NCBI GenBank assembly: GCA_937912045.1
Contig: CALDPI010000184.1
Location: 1-5,008, forward strand
Reading direction: 5' to 3'
DNA from: an uncultured Clostridia bacterium
GTDB taxonomy: Bacteria; Bacillota; Clostridia; Oscillospirales; Acutalibacteraceae
Length of the DNA stretch: 5,008 bases
Below the pieces are notes generated by a model. The model did no database searches and had not been told where the DNA came from. It worked only from the letters and a program-made list of their open reading frames with translations. How positions within the stretch are numbered: the first letter of the stretch is position 1; each line of letters starts with the position of its first letter. The position numbers were made by a program, and so were the translations under genes. Shown here piece after piece: positions 1 to 5,008 of the stretch.

Positions 1-33
1 AATCAGCTGCTCTACCAACTGAGCTACACCAGC
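1..33 (-). tRNA. tRNA gene, 5' half only (probably tRNA-Thr), cut by the window edge
   Basis: Read on the minus strand, the sequence begins with a 7-nt acceptor strand GCTGGTG, then TA, then a D-arm (stem GCTC/GAGC around loop AGTTGGTA), then A26, the anticodon-stem strand GCTGA, and TT at positions 32-33. This is a canonical tRNA layout, with the mature 5' end at position 33. The window ends exactly before the anticodon, so identity cannot be read directly. The acceptor strand and the anticodon arm ending in CTGATT resemble Firmicute tRNA-Thr(UGU), but this is recall, not proof. A strong promoter lies just upstream. The tRNA class is certain; the amino acid is a guess. Confidence 0.85.
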
Positions 34-50
34 GTTTAACAGCAAAAATA

Positions 51-79
51 AATATATCATAACCGCAGACTTTTGTCAA
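51..79 (-). promoter_or_regulatory. Sigma-A promoter with extended -10 for the tRNA gene
   Basis: On the minus strand a perfect -35 TTGACA (79-74) is followed by a 17-bp spacer and the -10 box TATATT (56-51). The -10 is preceded by TGA, the extended -10 motif. Transcription should start near position 44, about 11 nt before the mature tRNA 5' end at 33, leaving a short leader for RNase P to remove. The near-consensus match fits the high expression expected for a stable RNA gene. Confidence 0.8.
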
Positions 80-88
80 CACTTTTTT

Positions 89-129
89 AAAATAAAAAAT
101 CCCCACGCGTCTTTATGGCGGTGGGGATT
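89..129 (-). terminator. Rho-independent terminator of the DUF1015 gene
   Basis: A perfect 9-bp stem (AATCCCCAC at 129-121 pairing with GTGGGGATT at 106-98 on the minus strand) encloses a 14-nt loop. Reading leftward on the minus strand it runs into TTTTTTATTTT. The stem starts 10 nt after the TAG stop of the DUF1015 gene. There is no T-run on the plus strand beyond the hairpin, so it works in the minus direction only. It separates the DUF1015 transcript from the tRNA promoter that follows directly. Confidence 0.9.
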
Positions 130-139
130 CCGTTTAAGC

Positions 140-1396
140 CTAAAATATTTTATTCATCACAAGGCCTGTTATAAGCTTGGGATAGAAATAGGTCGATTTC
201 TGCGGCATTTTTTCGCCTGCGGCGGCAACTGCGGCAATCTCGTCCACGCGGGTGGGGTTGATGATAAAGCAGGCGTTGCAATCCCCCTCTGCCGCGGCAA
301 TAGCCTCGGCTTCGTCACGGGTATAGGTGAGATTTATCTGCTTTGCCATATTTTCCTTATCAATGCCCAGCACCTGCTCGAGCAACAGAGTGTGAAGCAC
401 CGAAACGTCCAGACCCTTGAGTGCGTCGGATGCGTTTGGCATTGCCTTTTTCATTGCGTCCTCGTTTTTGAGGGTTAAAAGATATGCCTCGCTTCCGTCA
501 TAGAAGCCGAAAACCTTTTTGTGTGCTTCATAGCCTTCGCTGAGCTTCTGTCCAAACTCGTCCTTTGAGGCAAGCTTTTCAACCGTGAAATTCTCGCTCG
601 CGGCGGCAAGCAGTGCGGCGGTGTCAAAATTTTCTATTCCGCGGATAATTCTGTGTGTGGGGAACACCACAAGTCCGTCGTTTTCCATATCAATAAGGAA
701 CATCATAACGTAACCACTATCGCCCCTGCCGTAAACGCTCTTTTTGTAACGCAGAGCGGTCTCATAGCGGTGGTGTCCATCGGCTATGTAGAGCTTGCGG
801 TCACGGAACTGCTCGCAAATGTCGGAAATGGCCTCTGCGTCGGTTATTCTCCACATACGGTGTGTGACGCCTGCGGCATCGGTAAACTCGTTTTCGGGGG
901 CGCCCTGTGTTGCCGCACCGACAGTCCTTGCGGTTTCACCCTCCTTATCATTATAGAGCGAATAAATCTGGCTTATATTACAGCCTGTAGCATTCATAAG
1001 GCAGAAGCGGTCCTCTTTCGCCTTGCTCAAGGTTTCCTCGTGCGGAAGAACGACGTTTTCCGAAAAGTCATAAAGCTTTACGCGGCAGACAATACCCCTG
1101 AAGGAATATTCCTTCCCTGCGACCGAAAACGCCTCCTCATAAGCGTAAATCGATTCGCAATCGTCCTCGGCAAGCACACCGCTTTCGAGCCAGCCGTCGA
1201 GCGTGGCTGCCGCCTTTTCATAGTCGGCATATTCCGTTCCCGGAAGCTCGAGCTTGATTATATTGTGTGGATTTCTCGCAAGATACTCTTCCTTTTCCTT
1301 GGCACTAATGATGTCATACGGAGGGCAGCAGCACTCGCTGATGGTGCCTGCCTTTTGTGTATAGCGCAGGGCCTTAAAGGGTTTTATTTCTGCCAT
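140..1396 (-). CDS. DUF1015 family protein (function unassigned)
   Basis: The 418-aa product matches the DUF1015 family along its full length, and the size is usual for the family. The N-terminus has the family opening (IKPFKALR at residues 4-11, then PPYDII at 25-30). The family's most conserved block, ADGHHRYETALRY, begins at about residue 205 and is followed by FPTHR at 245-249. No signal peptide or membrane segment is visible, so the protein should be cytosolic. The start codon ATG is supported by the ribosome binding site AAGGAAAG (1412-1405), 8 nt upstream. The family role is not firmly known to me. I recall a proposed link to free-serine phosphorylation and frequent clustering with serA/serC in Clostridia, but neither serine gene is seen here. 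The gene is probably monocistronic, with its own promoter at 1430-1458 and terminator at 89-129. A run of three cysteines (22-24) directly before PPYD is unusual. Family assignment is confident; function is not. Confidence 0.92.
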   Translation of the reverse strand: MAEIKPFKALRYTQKAGTISECCCPPYDIISAKEKEEYLARNPHNIIKLELPGTEYADYEKAAATLDGWLESGVLAEDDCESIYAYEEAFSVAGKEYSFRGIVCRVKLYDFSENVVLPHEETLSKAKEDRFCLMNATGCNISQIYSLYNDKEGETARTVGAATQGAPENEFTDAAGVTHRMWRITDAEAISDICEQFRDRKLYIADGHHRYETALRYKKSVYGRGDSGYVMMFLIDMENDGLVVFPTHRIIRGIENFDTAALLAAASENFTVEKLASKDEFGQKLSEGYEAHKKVFGFYDGSEAYLLTLKNEDAMKKAMPNASDALKGLDVSVLHTLLLEQVLGIDKENMAKQINLTYTRDEAEAIAAAEGDCNACFIINPTRVDEIAAVAAAGEKMPQKSTYFYPKLITGLVMNKIF

Positions 1397-1429
1397 TTAT
1401 GTCACTTTCCTTTCGGTGTTATAGTGAAT

Positions 1430-1458
1430 ATTTTAAGGTATTTACTCCCTTAAGTCAA
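1430..1458 (-). promoter_or_regulatory. Sigma-A promoter for the DUF1015 gene
   Basis: On the minus strand TTGACT (1458-1453) is followed by a 17-bp spacer and TAAAAT (1435-1430). Transcription should begin near 1423, giving a leader of roughly 25 nt that contains the ribosome binding site AAGGAAAG. The -35 box lies 7 bp from the -35 of the divergent ABC operon promoter. Assigned by motif and spacing only. Confidence 0.7.
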
Positions 1459-1465
1459 TAAAATA

Positions 1466-1494
1466 TTGATTATTATAACTTTAACAGTTATAAT
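1466..1494 (+). promoter_or_regulatory. Sigma-A promoter for the ABC/symporter operon
   Basis: TTGATT (1466-1471), a 17-bp spacer and a perfect TATAAT (1489-1494) form a near-consensus promoter. The predicted start near 1501 leaves an AT-rich 5' leader of about 87 nt before the first ATG at 1588. The spacer and -10 lie inside a perfect inverted repeat (1470-1496), so a bound regulator would block RNA polymerase here. A weaker alternative, TTGTTA (1504-1509) with 17 bp to TTTATA (1527-1532), exists downstream. Confidence 0.7.
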
Positions 1495-1496
1495 AA
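1470..1496. repeat. Perfect 11-bp inverted repeat over the -10 box; candidate operator
   Basis: The arms TTATTATAACT (1470-1480) and AGTTATAATAA (1486-1496) are exact reverse complements separated by 5 nt (TTAAC). The element covers the last two bases of the -35, the whole spacer and the whole -10 of the rightward promoter, the usual place for a dimeric repressor site. As RNA it would lie upstream of the predicted transcript start, so a role as attenuator or hairpin is unlikely. No regulator gene is present in the window. AT-rich DNA yields palindromes by chance more easily than balanced DNA, which tempers confidence. Confidence 0.5.
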
Positions 1497-1574
1497 ATAT
1501 AATTTGTTAAAAAACAGTTTACATATTTTATAAATTTGTTTGCTAACATAGGAAAAGAAAAATTTCTCTTTTTT

Positions 1575-1580
1575 GGAGGT
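1575..1580 (+). promoter_or_regulatory. Ribosome binding site of the ABC ATPase gene
   Basis: GGAGGT lies 7 nt before the ATG at 1588, preceded by a pyrimidine-rich, unstructured run. This strong match to the 16S anti-Shine-Dalgarno sequence fixes the start of the first operon gene. Confidence 0.85.
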
Positions 1581-1587
1581 TTAGAAG

Positions 1588-2592
1588 ATGATTGAAGTTA
1601 CCGCACTTTCCAAACGGTACGGAAGTCACCTGGCTGTTAATGATGTTTCTTTCAGCATCAAGGACGGCGAGGTTGTTGGTTTCCTCGGCCCCAACGGCGC
1701 AGGAAAATCCACCATTATGAACATTCTGACAGGCTATATATCGCTGACGGCCGGAAGCGCCGCCATTGATGGCTACGACATTATTGAAAATCCTGAGGAG
1801 GCAAAGCGCCATATCGGCTATCTGCCTGAAATTCCCCCGCTATACACCGATATGACGGTCAGGGAATACCTCAATTTTATGTTTGACCTTAAAAAAGTCA
1901 AGTTGCCGAGAAAGCCGCACATTGACGAAATCTGCAAGCTTGTTATGATTGACGGTGTACAAAACCGCCTTATTAAAAATCTTTCAAAGGGATACCGTCA
2001 GCGTGTGGGAATTGCACAGGCGCTTATCGGCAACCCCGACACACTTATTCTTGACGAGCCGACGGTTGGTCTTGACCCCAAGCAGATTATTGAAATACGC
2101 AATCTGATAGCCCGTCTTGGCAGAAACCACACGGTTATTCTGTCCTCGCACATACTGTCTGAGATTCAGGCCGTTTGCGACCGCATTATCATCATCAACA
2201 ACGGTCACATAGTTGCCGACGGAACCCCCGACGAGCTGTCCCGCGCAATCTCTGCCGACGGCGCGCTTGAAATCAGGGTTGCAGGACCTAAGCGTGACGT
2301 CACCAAAACCCTGCTTTCTGTTCCCGAGGTTTCCTCGGTTGAGGACCTGGGCAGCATGGAAAAGGGCTCTTACGATTACAGAATTATCCCCGTGGACAAA
2401 GCCGACGTGCGCAGGGCGGTATTTGAGCGCCTTGCTGAACGCAGCTGGCCGATTTTGTCCCTGCGTGACAGCGCCCTCACGCTTGAGCAGATATTCCTGC
2501 GCCTGACCAACGAGGACGTTACCACAGCAGAAAAGGCTTCGGACGACGCAGAGGAAGCCACACTCACGGAAGTAAAGGAGGAGAATGAATAA
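1588..2592 (+). CDS. ABC transporter ATP-binding protein (GldA/CcmA-like, ABC-2 type exporter)
   Basis: This 334-aa cytosolic ATPase should power the membrane partner encoded next to it. All nucleotide-binding motifs are intact: A-loop Tyr11, Walker A GPNGAGKST (34-42), signature LSKGYRQRV (132-140), Walker B TLILDE (152-157) with catalytic Glu157, D-loop GLDP (161-164) and H-loop His188. The Q-loop position reads YLPE with Glu81 in place of Gln; this is common in the GldA/NosF/DrrA branch and does not suggest loss of function. After the roughly 220-residue core comes a C-terminal extension of the kind found in ABC-2 exporters, ending in a strongly acidic tail (about 310-334). The stop overlaps the permease start by one base (TAATG), so the two are probably co-translated. 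The substrate cannot be told from the ATPase. Confidence 0.95.
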   Translation: MIEVTALSKRYGSHLAVNDVSFSIKDGEVVGFLGPNGAGKSTIMNILTGYISLTAGSAAIDGYDIIENPEEAKRHIGYLPEIPPLYTDMTVREYLNFMFDLKKVKLPRKPHIDEICKLVMIDGVQNRLIKNLSKGYRQRVGIAQALIGNPDTLILDEPTVGLDPKQIIEIRNLIARLGRNHTVILSSHILSEIQAVCDRIIIINNGHIVADGTPDELSRAISADGALEIRVAGPKRDVTKTLLSVPEVSSVEDLGSMEKGSYDYRIIPVDKADVRRAVFERLAERSWPILSLRDSALTLEQIFLRLTNEDVTTAEKASDDAEEATLTEVKEENE

Positions 2593-3293
2593 TGTCTGCA
2601 GTTTTTAAACGTGAATTCAAAAATTATTTCTCTTCCCCTCTGGGATACGTTGTGCTCGCTTCCCTTTTCTTCTTTTCGGGCATCTTCTTCACGATGATTT
2701 ATTCCTACGGCTTTGGTGATATTTCTTACGTGTTTTCAAGTATGTTCACCATCATTATGTTTGCCGTTCCGATTCTCACGATGCGCCTCATAAGTGAGGA
2801 GCTCAAGCAGAAGACCGACCAGGCACTTCTGACCGCACCCGTCAGCATCACGGGAATTGTAATGGGCAAGTTTTTTGCCGCTCTTGCCATCTTTGGCATC
2901 GGCTTTGCGCCCACGCTGATTTATCAGCTTATCTTTGCGGCCAACCTTTCGCTTAACTGGCTTTTGTATCTGTCCACGCTGCTGGGCATTCTGCTTTACG
3001 GTGCGGCACTGATTTCGATAGGACTTTTCATTTCTTCCCTTACCGAAAGTCAGGTTGTATCCGCTGTGCTCGGCATTGTTGTTTCAATGCTTATAGCGCT
3101 TATGGACGGCTTCTCTTCTATGATTAGCAATTCCTTTATTGCAGGCTTTGTTGAAAAGCTTTCCTTTATGGGCCGCTTTGAAAGCTTTGCCGCAGGTATT
3201 TTCGATTTTTCAAACGTTATATTCTTCTTGAGCGTTTGCGCGGTGTTCATATTCCTTACCGTGCGCGCGCTTGAAAAGAAACGCTGGGCTTAA
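2592..3293 (+). CDS. ABC-2 type permease (GldF-like), six membrane helices
   Basis: This 233-aa integral membrane protein forms the transport path driven by the ATPase upstream. It opens with the short amphipathic stretch typical of ABC-2 permeases (VFKREFKNYFSSPLGY). About six hydrophobic helices follow, near residues 17-37, 45-64, 93-115, 121-149, 152-172 and 205-226. The loop between helices 2 and 3 carries the family hallmark LTMRLISEELKQKTDQALLT followed by APVS (about 62-85), a conserved region of GldF-like permeases thought to contact the ATPase. The protein ends in a positively charged tail (EKKRWA). The start ATG overlaps the preceding stop codon, with AAGGAGG (2575-2581) 10 nt upstream inside the ATPase gene. 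With only six helices it must pair as a homodimer or with another subunit. The substrate is unknown. Confidence 0.93.
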   Translation: MSAVFKREFKNYFSSPLGYVVLASLFFFSGIFFTMIYSYGFGDISYVFSSMFTIIMFAVPILTMRLISEELKQKTDQALLTAPVSITGIVMGKFFAALAIFGIGFAPTLIYQLIFAANLSLNWLLYLSTLLGILLYGAALISIGLFISSLTESQVVSAVLGIVVSMLIALMDGFSSMISNSFIAGFVEKLSFMGRFESFAAGIFDFSNVIFFLSVCAVFIFLTVRALEKKRWA

Positions 3294-3301
3294 AGGGGGT
3301 G
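3292..3301 (+). promoter_or_regulatory. Ribosome binding site deciding the GldG-like start
   Basis: AAAGGGGGTG spans the end of the permease stop codon and lies 6 nt before ATG 3308. It is a purine-rich variant of the consensus with G in place of A in the core, still able to pair with the 16S tail. Its position favours ATG 3308 over the in-frame GTG at 3299, which falls inside it. Confidence 0.65.
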
Positions 3302-3307
3302 CCGAGA

Positions 3308-4912
3308 ATGAACATAAAAAACATCTTTAAAAAGCAAAGCGGCGACAAGAAAATCCGCAGCGTTTTAAGACTTAAGCACGGCACCTATAACTCTGCCCTC
3401 ATTGTGATTGTTTTGACGGCAGCCATTGTCATAAACGTGCTGGCAACCGCAGCGGCGGCACGCTTCCCGCTGGATATTGACCTTTCCACAACCGGACAGA
3501 ACACCGTATCAGGCGATAACATCGACTACATTAAAAAGGTTGACAAGGACGTAAACGTTGTTCTCTGTGCAACAGAGGAGGGATATACAGGCGGATATAT
3601 GGATTCATATGCGCAAAACCTTTATCTCGCACAGGATTCCACAGGCGGATATTACACGCAGACCCTCAACCTTTTGAAGCTTTATGAAAAGCACAACAAG
3701 AAAATCAAATTGACCTTTGCCGACCCCGATGCCAGCAGCTTTTCTTCTGTTCAGGCAATCGCAGGCGACACCGCGCTCAAATACGGTGACATTCTGGTTT
3801 ATTCCACCGCTACCGTTGACGGCGAAGAGGTTACAAATTTGAAGGTTCTCACCTATACCGACCTTTACGAGCTTTATGATGCAAGCGGCTATGCCGAGAT
3901 GGGCTATGGCACTTATTCTGTCACAGGCTCCAAGGTTGAAACCGCGCTGACCAGCGCAATTTACACCGTCACAAGCGACGACCTTAAGACTGTTGCCTTC
4001 CTGACGGGTCACAGCAAGCAGGGCACCTATTCCAACCTTGCTTCCACGCTCAAGCTCAACAGCTTTGACGTTACCGAAATTTCTGACACAATTATCGAGA
4101 AAATCGACAGCGAAATTGACCTGCTTGTCATCACTTCCCCCAGCACAGATTTTGCCGCAAGCGAAATCAAAGTGCTGGAAACCTTCCTTGACAACGGCGG
4201 TCAAAAAGGCAAAGACCTTTTCGTCTTCTGCGACAGCGCAAGCGGCAGCATGCCCAACCTCTATGCTTTTTTGGAGGAATGGGGTGTAACCGTTCAGGAA
4301 AACGCCGTCCTTTTCGAAACCAACGAGAGCAACCACCTCACAGACGAGCCGACCATTATGGGTCTTACCAATAAGGGCACCGACTTTACCGCGGCGGTTA
4401 ACTCCTCTAACGTGCTTTACATTGCCGACGGCAACGTACCGCTGAGTGTGGCATATGAATCACAGGGCAAGCGCAAGACAGACATCGTGCTGGCAACGGG
4501 TGAAACGGTTGTTGCGGCACCCCTCTCTGCCGATGCCTCCTGGAAGCCGACAGCCGACTATAAAAAGCAGTCGTTTGCCAACATCATTGTAACGACAGAA
4601 TCGTTCTATGACGACGATAACAACCGCCACGAAAGCCACGTTACCGTCTGCTCAAGCACCGATTTCATCTCGGCTAACTGGTCCGCCTATGATGCCGTTG
4701 GAAACCTTTCCTACACTACGGCACTCTTTAAGACCTTAAGCGGCGCAGACAACACAGATATTTCTTTCACCAACAAGACGGTTGTTGACTTTGCATTTAT
4801 GCAGCCATCCGAAAGCTCTGCAAATCTTCTCAGAATAATATTTGTTGTGCTTCTGCCAATGGCGGTTATTGCCACAGGTGTTGTCGTCTGGTGGAGGAGG
4901 AAAAACAAATGA
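3308..4912 (+). CDS. GldG-like ABC transporter auxiliary protein (ABC_transp_aux type)
   Basis: The product (534 aa from this start) has one N-terminal membrane helix (about 29-51), a large extracytoplasmic domain, and one C-terminal helix (about 507-529) ending in the positive anchor RRKNK. This layout, with the motif AFLTGHSKQGTY (TGH at 233-235), matches the GldG/ABC_transp_aux family that accompanies GldA/GldF-type transporters. Its likely role is as the outward-facing accessory subunit of the complex; a direct catalytic role is not evident. A GTG at 3299 in the same frame would add three residues. I prefer ATG 3308, because AAAGGGGGTG (3292-3301) then sits at a proper Shine-Dalgarno distance, whereas for the GTG it would overlap the start codon. 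The gene lies 14 nt after the permease stop. Its TGA overlaps the next gene's ATG by 4 bases. Confidence 0.88.
   Translation: MNIKNIFKKQSGDKKIRSVLRLKHGTYNSALIVIVLTAAIVINVLATAAAARFPLDIDLSTTGQNTVSGDNIDYIKKVDKDVNVVLCATEEGYTGGYMDSYAQNLYLAQDSTGGYYTQTLNLLKLYEKHNKKIKLTFADPDASSFSSVQAIAGDTALKYGDILVYSTATVDGEEVTNLKVLTYTDLYELYDASGYAEMGYGTYSVTGSKVETALTSAIYTVTSDDLKTVAFLTGHSKQGTYSNLASTLKLNSFDVTEISDTIIEKIDSEIDLLVITSPSTDFAASEIKVLETFLDNGGQKGKDLFVFCDSASGSMPNLYAFLEEWGVTVQENAVLFETNESNHLTDEPTIMGLTNKGTDFTAAVNSSNVLYIADGNVPLSVAYESQGKRKTDIVLATGETVVAAPLSADASWKPTADYKKQSFANIIVTTESFYDDDNNRHESHVTVCSSTDFISANWSAYDAVGNLSYTTALFKTLSGADNTDISFTNKTVVDFAFMQPSESSANLLRIIFVVLLPMAVIATGVVVWWRRKNK
4893..4900 (+). promoter_or_regulatory. 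Ribosome binding site of the AGCS symporter, inside the GldG-like gene
   Basis: GGAGGAGG lies 8 nt before ATG 4909 and at the same time encodes the Trp-Arg-Arg membrane anchor of the GldG-like protein. Together with the ATGA stop/start overlap it supports genuine initiation at 4909 and translational coupling. Confidence 0.8.
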
Positions 4913-5008
4913 GTTTTCTCGATCGCGTTGCCGAAATTAACGGCGACATCAACAGCGTTGTGTGGGGCGCACTCGGTCTTGTGCTTCTTATCGGCACAGG
5001 TATCCTTG
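4909..5008 (+). CDS. Alanine/glycine:cation symporter family protein (AGCS), N-terminal fragment cut by window edge
   Basis: Only 33 complete codons are visible. The translation contains INSVVWGALGLVLLIGTGI, which matches the N-terminal signature of AGCS family symporters (AlsT/DagA type, IN-x-x-VWG followed by a first helix with LLLGTGI). Members are inner-membrane importers of alanine or glycine driven by sodium or protons, usually about 440-480 aa. The ATG overlaps the TGA of the GldG-like gene (ATGA) and has a strong ribosome binding site, GGAGGAGG, so it is the fourth gene of the operon. Family assignment rests on this short but characteristic stretch; whether the gene is intact cannot be judged. 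Confidence 0.82.
   Translation, partial: MSFLDRVAEINGDINSVVWGALGLVLLIGTGIL

Noticed and set aside
653..1453. 266-codon plus-strand reading frame opposite the DUF1015 gene
   Set aside because: It is antisense to a convincing family gene, has no recognisable domain or good ribosome binding site, and runs into the intergenic promoters. It is a codon-bias shadow.
1504..1532. Second rightward promoter TTGTTA - 17 bp - TTTATA
   Set aside because: Both boxes match the consensus less well than the promoter at 1466-1494. AT-rich DNA gives such matches easily; kept only as an alternative.
1551..1574. Possible hairpin or riboswitch in the 5' leader (AAAAGA ... TCTTTT)
   Set aside because: Pairing is short and nearly all A-U, with no conserved riboswitch or T-box elements. 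It is unlikely to be stable; the pyrimidine run is ordinary leader sequence before the ribosome binding site.
1828..1833. Glu81 instead of Gln in the ATPase Q-loop as a sign of a defective ATPase
   Set aside because: YLPE at this position is common in GldA/NosF/DrrA-type ATPases, and all other catalytic motifs are intact.
2585..2608. Out-of-frame ATG at 2585 that could start a tiny peptide between ATPase and permease
   Set aside because: It would encode only seven residues before a stop. The in-frame permease ATG at 2592 has the better context and full family N-terminus.
3605..4336. 243-codon minus-strand reading frame opposite the GldG-like gene
   Set aside because: It is antisense to a gene with clear family features and operon placement, shows no domain, and is typical of shadow frames in GC-biased third positions.

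Overview
This window looks like chromosomal DNA of a low-to-moderate GC Firmicute, most likely a gut-type Clostridia (Oscillospiraceae/Lachnospiraceae-like). The evidence is strong Shine-Dalgarno sequences in front of every gene, sigma-A type -35/-10 promoters with 17-bp spacers, AT-rich intergenic DNA, and the gene content. The genus cannot be read from the sequence.

Left part, minus strand. Positions 1-33 hold the 5' half of a tRNA gene that runs off the window just before its anticodon; tRNA-Thr is the best guess. It has its own near-consensus extended -10 promoter. Immediately upstream, at 140-1396, is a complete DUF1015-family gene (418 aa, biochemical role not established from sequence). 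It ends in a clean rho-independent terminator and has its own promoter and ribosome binding site.

Middle, 1397-1587. This is a divergent AT-rich control region. Two sigma-A promoters stand back to back with only 7 bp between their -35 boxes. The rightward promoter carries a perfect 11-bp inverted repeat over its spacer and -10 box, a good candidate operator.

Right part, plus strand, 1588-5008. This is a tightly packed operon: an ABC ATPase (GldA/NosF/CcmA-like), a six-helix ABC-2 permease (GldF-like), a membrane-anchored GldG-like auxiliary protein (ABC_transp_aux type), and the first 33 codons of an alanine/glycine:cation symporter (AGCS family). The junctions are a 1-bp TAATG overlap, a 14-bp gap (after correcting the third gene's start), and a 4-bp ATGA overlap, so translational coupling is likely. 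The first three proteins should form one inner-membrane ABC complex with an unknown substrate. A sodium- or proton-coupled amino-acid importer coupled directly to them is the most unusual feature here. I see no mobile element, CRISPR array, frameshifted gene or clearly new system.
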